Assembly (NCBI RefSeq): GCF_019175385.1
Contig: NC_083338.1
Span: 64,884,884-64,948,883 of the forward strand
Origin: Lycium barbarum
Lineage: Eukaryota; Streptophyta; Magnoliopsida; Solanales; Solanaceae
Direction of reading: 5' to 3'
DNA: 64,000 nt
Shown here: positions 45,807-58,943 of the stretch, in pieces
How the letters are laid out: each line of letters starts with the position of its first letter
How positions within the stretch are numbered: position 1 is the first letter of the stretch
Notes under the pieces: model-generated
The model's input: the letters and a program-made list of their open reading frames with translations, nothing else
What the model was told of the DNA's origin: nothing
The model's database searches: none
Program-made: the position numbers and the translations under genes

Positions 45807-48800
45807 TGTTATAGCCCGTATTTTGTACGTTCGGATATTTCGACGTAGTCGTGGTAAGTTTAGGGCAAGACCATTTTCAAAAATTATTTTAATGTACAAT
45901 TTGTTATGAATATTATTTATGAATATTATTAGTATGGAAATATTGAGAAAGGCTAAGGGCAAAAAGGAAAATTCGCAAAGTGGCTTATGGTAATATTGTG
46001 AAAGGCTAGGGCCAAAACGGGAATTTCACAAAGTGTTCAAGAACGTTCTTGAAGGACCACTTGTGGCCGTGTGGTGTGGGAGTGGACCCCACCCAAGTCT
46101 TGGTCAATAATTATATATATGGACCAAATGCTAACAAAGCAAAACAAATTGTTCATGAAGTTTCAAGAAGAAAACTTGGAGAAAAAATATAGGGCCATTC
46201 GGCCATGGCTTCCAAAAATGGTGCCATAGAAATTGATCAAGAAAAATTATTTTCTTTTAGTATTTCCACCAAATGGAAGGTCCTCATTGACATGTAGGAG
46301 TTGTTGGAGCAAGCAAAGCCTTTATTTGTGTAATTTATAAGCCCTAGCCAAGTGAAGAGATGTGTGGAAAAAAGGTACGTATTCAATCTTCTTTCAAGTG
46401 TTTATAGATGATTGTGAGTATTGTAGTATGTAGAAAAGGATGAAATTCATGAAATATGGGTATGTTGGTGGTGGCTGAATATAGTTGTGTTTTGTAACAC
46501 AAATGAATTGATTTTATTTAGTATTTTGGTTGTTGTGTTGTGAATTCTATGATGTTAAATGAAGATTTAATGGTTTGAAATGAAGTTGAAATTGTTAAGG
46601 GAGTGTTGAAGAAGTTAGTATGACATTAGCATGGTTTCTTATACTTGTAGGAGTGATATTGCTAATGTGTAGCTTGTAAATGTAATTCATGAATTTGGAA
46701 GTGAGACATGTGTTTGGAATATTGTAAGTTGGGTTGTTGTGTTTGAATTTGAAAGAATGAAATGTGTCGTTATTATTCTTCTTGAATTTGGAAGGTTTCG
46801 GAAGAAGTAATATGTTGATTGGGTTGTTTGGAATATTATGAGAATTGTCTGAAGTATTCTTGAACCATGTTAGAATGATTTCGGATTAATACTTGGATGT
46901 GAGATCATTGATGTTAGCTTGACTGTATGTGATTGAATTGAATATAAATGAAATGTCGTGGAATTTTGTGACAAGAGTTGTAATGTTAGAATATATTTGG
47001 ATTGATTGATGAAGTTGTTAGTAAGATTGTTGGTAATGTTGTTGATAATTTGGCCGAGTTGAATTTTCGGATTGTTGTTGATAAATTGGCCGAGTTAGAT
47101 TCTCGGGGATGGTGTATTTACAGGGGAAATGCTGCCGAAATTTTGGTAGAATATAAATGAATTCATTTTTAAAGGCTAAGACAAGTATATGTCGATGAAT
47201 CTAATGATTACGTCAATTCTCTTGAATGTAGACTAGCGAGATTGGACGAATAGGCGTAGCTAGTTGGACGTGGGACAGGTATGTAAGGCTTACCCCTTCT
47301 TTCTTTTTGGCATGGTCTTTGTGAAATGAACAGACGATATGTATATGATTCCAAAGAAATTCCTATTCTTAGAGCCACTAGGATGGCTAACGTCCTTGAT
47401 TTCCATAAGATGTTCCATATGATTTTGATGCGTCCCATGATGGGCCGGGTACGGTATATGTGCACATGATTTCATTTACCGAGTCTCTTAACGGGCCGGG
47501 TACAGTATGACCTCATTCACCGAGTCCCTCATTAGAGGGTCGGGTACGGTATGTATATGTATATGTATAAGCATGCATGATGATATGAAAGCATGATGAC
47601 ATGATTTTATCCACCGAGTCCCTTAATGGGCCGGGTACGGTATGTATATGATAAATGATGTTCGCACGTATGATTTAATTCACTGAGTCCAATAACGGGC
47701 TGGGTACGGTATGTGATAATGATATGCATGATTTATGTTTTAAAGGCAAGAGCTTTGGCATTCTGGACAGTGTATATGTTTCTGTATTTCGTATATCAGT
47801 TATGATCCTTTTATTGTGATTCCTGGCTTACATGCTCAGTACATATTCCGTACTGACCCCCTTTCTTCGGAGGCTATGTTTCATGCCACCCAGGTACACC
47901 CAGGTGATTTGAAGATTTGGCTAGAATATGGTTCTGCAGGATTGGCGAGCTCCACTTCCGTCCGGAGTGTTGCCGAGTTTGAGTGTATATGTTATGATTT
48001 CTGATGGATGTTAGAGCTTTGCAGACAGAGTCGTGGGTATAGAATGTCAATGTTGTAAGCGGCTCCATCAGCCGATGTGTCATTCTGTGTTATGCGATAA
48101 ATTCTATATGATTACAGATTTTGTTTGAATTGAGAACACGAAAAAGAATATTTCTGAAAGTCTTACTATGTATTTCATTTTACTTGACTTAAGAGTTCGA
48201 AGAGACTATGTGTGTCACAAGAGTGTGTGGGTTCGCTCGGCTCCGAATGTGGGGTCGGGTGCCCATCACACCCTAGGGAGATTAGGGTGTGACAAAGTGG
48301 TATCAGAGCAGGTTGTCCTAGGAGTTGTCTGCAAAGTCGTGTCCAGTAGAGTCCAGTTTATGGTGTGAAGCCGGCCACATTTATAAACAGGAGGCTACAG
48401 GGCATCTAGGGATTGTTGATCTTCTTTCTGTCTTAAGATCGTGCGATAGAGCCAAGTCATAGGAAAAGTGAGATTCCCTATATAAGCCTTACCTACGACG
48501 GAAGAAGGCGAGTGATGATATGGAAAGTTATTGAAGTAAGTCTTGATATATTTGTTCTGTTATCTGGAAATTGGAAGCTCTGGGTGGCTGGAATATGTCG
48601 TATGACTGTATGCCCTGTGAGGCATTACTGGTATTTGCTGTGTGTGGATTCTGAATGGTAAGAACTGTAAAAGAAGATTCTGCCAGAATTGTTCAAAAAT
48701 CAGGTCATTTAGTTAAGTACGCCTAACAGGAAGGAGTGTAGAAAGAGAATATCGTAAACAGACCATAAGTGGGATGTGATATTTTAGAAAAGCTATGGAT

Positions 48801-51800
48801 TTGGCATGACATGAAGAATAATAGCGAGAAGGACGATTAGCAGTCTGAAGGATTGCAATGAATAACATTCGAGGCTTAGTAGGAACAAGGTCTGTTGGAG
48901 GATTCAGAAAGTCGACAATCAGTTTAGCTATAAATTGTTATACAAGAATGGTGAGTGGAAATCCGAACAGACTGATATCTGAATACTTACAAGTAACGGT
49001 GACGAAGGTATATTTGTTACCATCGGGAATCTAGGAATCTAGGACGAAAAGTAGTATGCACACAATTGAAAAGTGGACACTGGGAATTGAAAAGGGCGAA
49101 ACAGTAATTGTAAAAGAAAGGACGCATTACGAAAATGTCTCGAAATCTGTAAGACTTCAATTTGCTCCAGATCATGTAATAAAGGTCATGCGAGGAAGCG
49201 GGCGCGATTATATCAGCATTAAGGCACCGAATTCCATCGAAGTTACGAGGTTAAGCGTGCTAAGGTGAGAGAAATATTAGGATGGGTGACCCCTTGGGAA
49301 GTGTGCAAGAAACCTTAAAGATTTAGACACAAGAGACAAATGAGAAGGTAGAGTAGCCTAAGGGAAACTAAAATATATGGGAAGGTTGGAGACCCTAAGA
49401 GGTCGCGTAGGACGAGGCAGACTAGACTGATGAAGAGACAGAGAGTGCATCACAGCTCTTGAATTTGGATAGGCTTGAATAGCGTCTGGAAGTATTTTGT
49501 GAGCGAGTTGGCAGTAATTATATGAATGCGCATGATATCCCCTATGTGATTATATTGACGGGCATGTGATGTGTGTCCCAGCAACCGGTACTACGATATG
49601 GAAGGCATCAATCGAATAAGGGTACTGAAGTTCAAGTGACAGCAAAAATAAATGGTACAAGTGTTACAAGATAAGCTGTTATTCTTTTTACTATAGATTG
49701 AGATTGGAAATTTTAATACAACAATATTTGGAAAAGAAAGAGTGTGAGTAAATGGAAGCCAAGGAGATCAGATGTCGGGAAAAGATGAAAGTTAAGAAAA
49801 CCTTAGTGAGTTAAACCCCCGAGAGGAATTACCGGTAAAAGTACGAGACTATTTGGATAAAAAAAATTTCAAAGGTAGGCACGTGAAAAGGATAAAGTAT
49901 GGTAACATGGAACAAAAGAGGAATGTGTGGAGCTCGAAAACCAATTTCAATAAGTGGGACTGAAGGAATAGTGACTATGACAAGGGATGTGAAGCAAGAA
50001 AAGAATGATTAGGCCTTGTGACAATGCTTGGAGATTTAGGTCCTTGGAAGGTATATAAATAAATATGCAGCTAAATTAATGTGGTTGCCTCAGACGTGGA
50101 AATGCTTTCCTGAAAGGATGACTTGGAAATAATACGAATTTGCGCGTTTAAGGTAAAAATTTCACGAACTTCAGAGCCAATGCCACAAATGGCAAAAGAA
50201 GAAACCTAGGGAAGGTTGAGGATGAAAGTAGGAAAGGTATACTAATGGGTCGACATTGTTGATTGGGAGATTAATGGTGTGGAGCGAAAATTCAAGTGAG
50301 GTCTGGAAGATTTGATCCCAAAGGAAATGGAATGCAATCCAAGGGACGTGCATGGGAGACCGCTCGGTCACAGCATCATAAACATGGTTAAAGGTTCGAT
50401 GAGCGAGGATAGAGGAATGTAAGCTGTAAGGATTTTATGCTAAGGTCAAAGTAGCAAGATGCTCGAGACAACATGGATGCACTGTCCCAACACAAGCGCG
50501 CAGTTAAGAAGCACTACGAGTAAGTAAGCTAAATGGGTGAAAAGAATTAATAGTGGATAGGAAGATATGGGAATGTTGACAAGAATGACAATGTAGACAG
50601 AAAATGAAAAGGAAAGCTTATGGTAAGAAGTTTCGATATGATATGCACAGAGTTGGAAAGAAAGATGAGGAGTAAGATATAAACGAAGACTTCACGAAAG
50701 GAGTGTTGACGTATAAGGAGCCCCTCAAAAAAAGGGGGGGGGGGGGGGGGAGAACATATTATAAAGAAATCACAATATTTTCAGGAGCCAGAAATGGAAA
50801 TTTATTAGCTCGGGGCCAGAAATCAAAACATATCGGCATATCAGGAGAATACATGAAAGGAGTAGAAACGAATTGACAAAAAGGGTACCGTGAGGCCTAC
50901 ATAAAGAGAAAGAATGAAAGATACCTTAAGAGAATGCTTCATATCAACATGAATTATGATATGGTTGGACCATAATTTGAATCCCTCATATCGGCCAAAT
51001 TTGTGCCACGCCTAAGTACGCAGCGACATGTCTTGAAGAGTAATAAAAAGAGCAGGAAAGGGCTACAAGCTAAGTTCACAAAGGATAATGGAGAGAATGA
51101 TAGGACTCAAAGGATATTTCGGACGACAACGACTATTATGATGGAAGTATCAACAATCGGTAGTCTGGAATTTTTGAAAGAAAGGAAGAACGCAGTGCCT
51201 ATGAATGAAATAAGAGAGTTCATCGGATACTAGAAAATAGTTTGTGGACCATTAATCATACGGAGCATGAGGATATACGCTATAAAATTATATGCACCAT
51301 CGACGTGAAGCGATGCTCAATCATATTTGTAAGAAACCCACACGAGAGAGCCGACAAAGAATAACGATGGACGAAACGAGCGCCAGTATCAAGAAATCAA
51401 AGACAGGTATACTTGTGTCGAGAAATGTGAGGGAAGGAAGTAAAGAAAAAGTTGTAGTGAGAAATCAAGGATGTTTCAAATTAAGAAGTTAAGTGAACTC
51501 GGATCATAAGTTACCATAAGTGTAACTGGACTGCAAAGGATAATAAATGGTAAAGAAACATCTCGTACATACGTTTTTGGAAGAATTTTTAGAATGAAAG
51601 ATTAAAAAGGGATAGTGACAAAGGCATAAAGAAACAGGGAGCGAAGAAAAGAAAACACCAAAAGCCGATGGATATTTATAGCATGATAAGCGAGACTGCA
51701 ATACTGTAGATCAGATAAGAACAAGGAACAGCCTGTGGCCATATCGGATCGTCGAGTGAAGATTACGTACCAAAGATATGGCTTTTGTTAAGGTATTGTG

Positions 51801-54517
51801 ATGAAACAATAACGGAGAAGAGATGAACTGGGGAGGACGAGGACACAGATAATGAGACGGCGCAGTGGATTAGAAGACCCATTATATGGAATGAGAACTC
51901 ATGTAAAGACCGAGAAGTTAGATTATAAGGAATGGGCATGAAGAAGAGGACAACAATAAGAGGGACCCTCCCGAAATATTATGAGACCCCACAAGATCAG
52001 TTGAACATTCGAGGACGAATGTTATAAAGGGGGGAGGATGTTATAGCCCGTATTTTGTAAGTTCGGATATTTCTAGGTAGTCATGGTAAGTCAAGGGCAA
52101 GACCATTTTCAAAAATTATTTTAATGTACAAGTTGTTATGAATATTATTTATGAATATTATTAGTATGGAAATATTGAGAAAGGCTAAGGGCAAAAAGGA
52201 AAATTCGCAAAGTGGCTTATGGTAATATTGTGAAAGGCTAGGGGCAAAACGGGAATTTCACAAAGTGTTCAAGAAAGTTCTTGAAGGACCACTTGTGGAC
52301 GTGTGGTGTGGGAGTGGACCCCACCCAAGGCTTGGTCAATAATTATATATATGGACCAAATGCTTACAAAGCAAGACAAATTGTTCATGAAGTTTCAAGA
52401 AGAAAACTTGGAGAAAAAATATAGGGTCATTCGGCCATGGCTTCCAAAATTGGTGCCACAAAAATTGATCAAGAAAAATTGTTTTCTTCTAGTATTTCCA
52501 CCAAATGGAAGGTCCTCATTAACATGGAGGAGTTGTTGGAGCAAGCAAAGCCTTTATTTGTGTAATTTATAAGCCCTAGCCAAGTGAAGAGATGTGTGGA
52601 AAAAGGTATGTATTCAATCTTCTTTCATGTGTTTATGGATGATTGTGAGTATTGTAGTATGTAGAAAAGGATGAAATTCATGAAATATGGGTATGTTGGT
52701 GGTGGCCGAATATAGTTGTGTTTTGTAACACAAATGAATTGATTTTATTTAGTATTTTGGTTGTTGTGTTGTGAATTCTATGATGTTAAATGAAGAATTA
52801 ACGGTTTTAAATGAAGTTGAAATTGTTAAGGGAGTGTTGTAGAAGTTAGTATGACATAGCATGGTTTCTTATACTTGTAGGAGTGATATTACTAATGTGT
52901 AGCTTGTAAATGTAATTCATGAATTTTGAAGTGAGACATGTGTTTGGAATATTGTAAGTTGGGTTGTTGTGATTGAATTTGAAAGAATGAAATGTGTCGT
53001 TATTATTCTTCTTGAATTTGGAAGGTTTCGGACGAAGTAATATGTTGATTGGGTTGTTTGGAATATTATGAGAATTGTCTGAAGTATTCTTGAACCATGT
53101 TAGAATGATTTCGGATTAATACTTGGATGTGCGATCATTGATGTTAGCTTTACTATATGTGATTGAATTGAATATAAATGAAATGTTGTGGAATTTTGTG
53201 ACAAGAGTTGTAATGTTAGAATATATTTGGATTGATTGTTGAAGTTGTTAGTAAGATTGTTGGAAATGTTGTTGATAATTTGGCCGAGTTGAATTCTCGG
53301 ATTGTTGTTGATAAATTGGCCGATTTGATTCTCGGGGATGGTGTATTTACAGGGGAAATGCTGTCGAAATTTCGGTGGAATATAAATGAATTCATTTCAA
53401 AGGCTAAGATAAGTATATGTCGATGAATCTAGTGATTACATCAATTCACTTGAATGTAGACTAGCAAGATTGGACGAATAAGCGTAGCTAGTTAGACGTG
53501 GGACAGGTATGTAAGGCTTACCCCTTCTTTCTTTTTGGCATGGTCTTTGTGAAATGAACAAACGATATGTCTATGATTCCAAAGAAATTCCTATTCTTAG
53601 AGCCACTAGGATGGCTAACGTCCTTGATTTCCATAAGATGTTCCATATGATTTTGATGCGTTCCATGATGGGCCGGATACGATATGTGTGCACATGATTT
53701 CATTTACCGAGTCCCTTAACGGGTCGGGTACAGTATGACCTCATTCACCGAGTCCCTCATTAGAGGGTCGGGTACGGTATGTATATGTATAAGCATGCAT
53801 GATGATATGAAAGCATGATGACATGATTTTATCCACCGAGTCCCTTAATGGGCCGGGTACGGTATGTATATGATATATGATGTTCGCACGCATGATTTAA
53901 TTCACCGAGTCCCATAACGGGCCGGGTACGGTATGTGATAATGATATGCATGATTTATGTTTTAAAGGCAAGAGCTTTGGCATTCTGGATAGTGTATATG
54001 TTTCTGTATTTCGTATATGAGTTATGATCCTTTTATTGTGATTCCTGCCTTACATGCTCAGTACATATTCCGTACTGACCCCCTTTCTTCGGGGGCTGCG
54101 TTTCATGCCACGCAGGTACACCCAGGTGATTAGAAGATTTGGCTGGAAGATGTTTCAGCAGGATTGGCGAGCTCCACTTCCGTCCGGAGTGTTGCCGAGT
54201 TTGAGTGTATATGTTATGATTTCTGATGGATGTTAGAGACTTTGCAGATAGAGTCGTGGGTATAGAATGTCAATGTTGTAAGTGGCTCCATCAGCCGATG
54301 TGTCATTCTGTGTTATACGATAAATTCTATATGATTACAGATTTTGTTTGAATTAAGAACACGAAAAAGAATATTTCTGAAAGTCTTACTATGTATTTCA
54401 TTTTATTTGATTTAAGAGTTCGAAAAGACTATGTGTGTCACAAGATTCTGTGGGTTCGCTAGGCTCCGAATGTGGGGTCGGGTGTCCATCACACCCTAGG
54501 GAGATTAGGGTGTGACA
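45807..54517 (+). mobile_element. Element D, duplicated copy
   Basis: 5' LTR 45807-48294, PBS 48298-48309, 5S-like 49200-49309, pre-PPT hairpin 52006-52021, 3' LTR 52039-54517, with the same imperfect TSD (AGTCA 45802-45806, AGTGA 54518-54522). The only change I found inside it is the G run (17 at 50734-50750 versus 11 in copy 1). Confidence 0.95.
49200..49309 (+). ncRNA. 5S rRNA-like segment inside D (copy 2)
   Basis: Identical by eye to 36351-36460, with the GTTAAGCGTGCT and GGATGGGTGACC blocks intact and no T-run terminator. Confidence 0.85.
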
Positions 54518-55190
54518 AGTGATGGCCCACGGGGTTGGGTCGTGACAAAAGTTGTATCAGAGCAGTTCATCCTCGGAGTGTCTACAGACCGTGTCTAGTA
54601 GAGTCTTGTTTATCGGTGTGTTGTGCACCACATCTATAAACAGGAAGCTACAGGACATTTAGGATGCTATCTTTCTTTCATATCTAAGATCGTGCGATAG
54701 AGCCCAGCCGTAGGAAATGAAATTCCTTATACTAACCCTTGATTTCAGCTGAAGAACGGCATCGACAGAAAGAGTGACTGATAATACTGGAAGTTACCAA
54801 GTACACAGGTAAGCAATGGTGCGAAAGATGCATGTCGGATAAGGTAAGAATATTGAAGTATGATTGAAATGTACAGTTGAAGAATGAAAGGGGAGGTAGA
54901 TAGGAAGGTATAACAGGACAGATCGTTAAAGGATCAGGTACGTCTTGAGGTGTGATACGTGAGGTAAGTTTCGACATCTTTATACTTTTACTTGAAATTG
55001 GGAGCCCTGTGTGGCTATGATATGATATGATATATACGTATATATGTTGGCCCTGTGAGGCATTGTTGGTATTTCCTGCGTGCAGGTTTTGGGATAGTAA
55101 GAAGTACAGAGGAAACTCTGCCCAAATTTTCCCAGAAATACAAAAAAAAAAAAAAAAATGAGATATAGGTTCATAATATGTCTTGAAAGT
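54518..55190 (+). mobile_element. B'' LTR end, PBS and leader (copy 2)
   Basis: Duplicate of 41663-42332: LTR end to 54547, mutated PBS 54552-54563, acceptor-like TACTAAC...TTTCAG (54730-54748), A17 run (55142-55158, versus A14). Confidence 0.93.
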
Positions 55191-55689
55191 TGATACCTAT
55201 AGGGTAAATTTATTATGTTGGATTAAAGCTTTAAGAGATACCCTCTATGTCATCCGTAAAAGGCACCATTCTTACTTAGGAAATTTTATTTCGAAGAAGT
55301 ATATATGAGCAACAAAGTTTGGAATTCATTTACGGACCAGAATACTTTCCAGCCACATTTTTACCTTAGAAAAGCTCATATTGAAGGGCAAAAACGTCCA
55401 GCAATTAAGTTTCACTTCATTGGAAGAATACAGAGCATACAACAGGTAGTTTATGAACTAAACGATTCGTTCACGACCCAAGAATAAATTTGGAGGTAAA
55501 CCATGTGAATCAAGCTCTAGAAGTCCTGTGGTGCTTGTCGGATTCTAGCTTTTCTTGTGGTGGTAGTTGGAGAATGCGTCATGGTGACATTTTATTAGTT
55601 ATTAATATACTAATTGGAGATGGAATTTGTGGGAGGAATACTCAAACTTGTGGGCTGTCTAGGATCATGTGTTTCATATGTTGTTGATG
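55191..55689 (+). other. Possible captured fragment within B'' (copy 2, complete)
   Basis: The full version of the segment at 42333-42791, continuing past the duplication edge with GGGCTGTCTAGGATCATG to about 55689, where B'-like sequence (ACTAGGATAACTTGGAAGGG) resumes. Frames at 55305-55487 and 55490-55687 follow each other with a 2-bp gap in different frames. Unrecognised. Confidence 0.4.
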
Positions 55690-58600
55690 AAATACTAGGA
55701 TAACTTGGAAGGGCTTGTGACACTAAGGAATGATTTAGAAAAATGTGACAAATTATGAAGGTATTGATAAGACAGCTTGTGAGATATTAAGGATAAGATT
55801 GATCAGAAAGGGTGAAGGGTTAAATACACCTACTCCATAGAGTGCAATTAAAACATAGTAAGAATCGTGAATAAGGTTAGGAAGTGCTACGTTATAGGAT
55901 GGATTACGAACAGGATTTAATGTGAATACCATAAGGATTGTTATAGAAATGAGTAAAGCATAGCAAGGAAGTAACTAAATGATATGATGTGATCAGTGTG
56001 AAACAGAAAAGCAAATATAGAACAAAAAAAAACGTAAAAGCCTATAGGGAAAGTTCAGAATAGAGATCAAATGGTAATGAAAGTGAAAGCGAGCACAAGA
56101 AGAGAAGGAGTTAATAGAAAGAAGAAGATAAGAAGAAAGCGAGTGGGATTACAGTGTAGCGATGCATTATGACGTGTATAGCTAAGAAAACGGGTGATAT
56201 AAGCGGCAGGATTGTGAAAGATCAAACTAAAGAAAGATGAGCAACGAAGCAGAATGAGTGACAGAAATGACTGGGATGGTAATAACAAATAGGGATGAAC
56301 AAAATATATTTTGAGAATGAGGAGGGATTATGCAGAGGTAGTGTTTCCGAAGGATATAATGGTAGCATATGATTTCTTGTGCATAGAATAAAAGATGGGT
56401 ATAGACTGGAGAAATGATAAGAAAATTCTAAAGGAAGCACCCAAGATAGATGCAATTAATTGAATATGGGTATAGAGCGAAAGGGAAATATATAACTATG
56501 AGCTTTAAAGTATAGCACAACGGTGAGGTTATAAGATGAGATCGTCATTTAGATGAATTCGATATGAATTTGAGTAAGTTAGAAGTCAGCTTTGGGTACA
56601 CCACAAGGGTGTAAGAGCATAAGGCATAAAGGAGTACTGCCTATATATGACTTCACCTCGGAAATAGTGAAATCCTTAAAAGACAAGGACGGTAAGCCTA
56701 AAGAACAAATGATGTATTGTAAATTTATTAGGGGAAACAGATGATATCCGTTGGGATAAAGATACTGTTATAAGAGAGCTTAGGACACTTATCATCAGGA
56801 TATAAGTGCTACCTAATTGAGAATTTGAAACGACTATAAGCACTAGCTAATTACTGACCGGAATAAATGGAATGTGGCTTTGGATAAATTGCTACAGTGA
56901 TTACATTACTCGAGTACCAACCATCAGATAAGATTTTGTACTATATATCAAGAGTTCTCATCGCTTTGTGATTTGGTCGAGGTTTCGTACGTGGGGAATC
57001 AAAGTTATAAATGATAAAGAAAAGGCATGGATATTGTATAAGTACAACCCCAAAGGGGGAACCGGGTGAAAGCAAAGTAAGTACAAATGGAAACAATTGA
57101 CACTATAATATATCCAATATGGATACTCAAACTTCAAGTGAGATCCCATGCGGAAACAAGTTGGTAAGATCTGAAAGCCAACGATAAACGAATAGTAGTC
57201 AGGATGGTATTTGAGACAAGACTGAGGATCATTTGTAAATATTTTGTATTATATCACATTAGAAAGTGGATGCCTATAAAAAGGAAGAATACAACAAGAA
57301 AATGGTAACGAGTAACTTAAGAGATATTATAAAGGATAGCAACGCTATACTGGATTAGAGGTTAAGGCATTGGCAATGGGGTTGCTTGCTAATGATCATG
57401 TAACTTATAAGTAGCAAAGGAGGAAGGACAGGAAATCTCCTATAGTAGTATATAAGGAAATTGAATGGTATGTAAAGGAAGGAAAATGAGTACGACAAGA
57501 TAGACGGAAAGTGAGTTTTAGTAAAAATAAGATATGTAAAGCAGAATGAACCAAAAGAAGGAAAGACTATGACTAAGATTGGATGTACTTTGTACAAGTT
57601 ATACAAGAATAGTTGTGCGATCTACGGATATTTGTATGTTAAGAATGAGACCAAGGGAGTACTTGATAAGAAGAGTAAGGATTCAGTAATAACAATGTGG
57701 TTACGATAGTTTGGATACATTAGAGAAAGGTGTAAGATGGTTTAAACCAAAGTACCGAGATGAAATTAGTTCTGAGGGCAAAATCCATAGTTGAGCCTTG
57801 ATGTCAATTGAAAGATATAAGAGGAGAATGTAGGGTCTGCATAAAGACTAGTGAGGCGACGCTAAGGTATTTCTCGGGCTGATTTGAGCACCTACACATA
57901 CTCTTGTAAAGATTGCAGTATGATGCGTGATAGGAGAACTAAGAGCAAATCTAAGTAAAGGGGCAATAAAAGAGTTTAAAGTAAAGAAAAAGAAACGACA
58001 CGAGATAATATGCCTAAAATGTTACAAGTTGGATTTAGGGAAGTTGTGAAATGGTTTAACCGAGACGGTTAGAACAAACGGGTTATTGGTTACTGGGTGA
58101 CAGTGAATTTATATGTCAAATCAAGAGAAATTCTTTCAGAATTATACCAGTTAATAATAGACAGATCGCAGAGCCGCTATGTGAAGTTATAATATGAGGG
58201 AACTCTAGCGCTATTTGATAGCCAACCCTAAGATCGAGATCAAGAGCTGAAAGCAAAGTGACAGATAAGAACCTTTAAAAGAAAGTCAAAAAGTGACACT
58301 GATGCTGAAGATTCCAGAATACGGACTGTAACAGCAGACCAAAGCAAGGTTATTGAAGTGAAATAATATTATACCCTGGGAAATGTCATTTATTCGTAGA
58401 AGCTGTGAAGGGTCTACAACCTACCGGAGGTATGAAATACTCTATGAATTGTAAAATCTAATAAATCGATAAGGGACGTCTGTATGTTACAAGATCTTAT
58501 TTAAAGATTATAAGGTAAAGTGAAGTGAACGATGTATCATCTTAAGGGGGTAATTATAGAAAAGGAAAGAGTCGAGTTATGACTAAGTGAACCATGAATA

Positions 58601-58930
58601 CAAGTCCAAATCAATCAGTGACAGTACAACTGAACAGTGCGCAGACAAGAGAAAGAGTAACACTTCAGTAGAAGGGCTCGCAATACAACTGACAACCGAC
58701 TGCGAAATAAAGAGTAGAGTAAAGACAACGACGTGGAATAATTACCTCGAGAAGCAACAGAGGGAGGAAATATTACGGGGATGGTTACATAGAGATCTGA
58801 AATGCATTATAATATATTGAAGGAAATCGACCAACGAAAGAGTCATGTGAAGAGTATAATTCAGTAAAAGAACGTTTAAGGAAGTATTGAGAGTGCAGGA
58901 TTAGTTTAACATTCGAGGACGAATGTTCCA
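55690..58930 (+). mobile_element. 3' internal region of B'', non-coding
   Basis: The first 250 bp match B' (16540-16925), where B3 interrupts B'. The rest, about 3 kb, is purine-rich and broken by stops in all frames; I see no gag, pol or env motif. The pre-PPT hairpin CATTCGAGGACGAATG is at 58910-58925. D has a filler of about the same size in the same place, so such fillers may characterise the gag-pol-less families. Confidence 0.7.
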
Positions 58931-58943
58931 AAGGGGGGAAGGA
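58910..58943 (+). promoter_or_regulatory. Pre-PPT hairpin and polypurine tract of B''
   Basis: CATTCGAGGACGAATG, five bases, then AAGGGGGGAAGGA directly before TGTTATACCCC. Confidence 0.85.

Larger units (their letters stand above)
42792..55649 (+). repeat. Tandem segmental duplication, copy 2 (12,858 bp)
   Basis: A near-identical head-to-tail copy of 29943-42791. It consists of the C 5' internal end and PBS, the C 5' LTR, the B'' LTR scraps, all of D, and the B'' leader. At its left edge the B'' fragment joins C internal sequence through GTGG (42792-42795), a junction found nowhere in copy 1. The right edge continues into unique B'' sequence. Confidence 0.97.

Noticed and set aside
29943..55649. 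The two 12.85-kb repeats as LTRs of one giant element
   Set aside because: They contain whole elements with their own TSDs, do not begin TG or end CA, and have no PBS or polypurine tract next to their edges.
55870..55925. A second, more decayed 5S-like stretch in B'' (GGTTAGGAAGTGCTAC ... ATAGGATGGATTAC; compare 16855-16905)
   Set aside because: Only short words resemble the 5S internal control region, with a gap between them and no match in the first 50 bases. Too weak without an alignment.
56067..57606. Several 60-83-codon Phe/Ser/Leu-rich minus frames in B''
   Set aside because: They are the antisense of a purine-rich filler, which produces pyrimidine-rich codons and few stops. They resemble membrane proteins only by composition.
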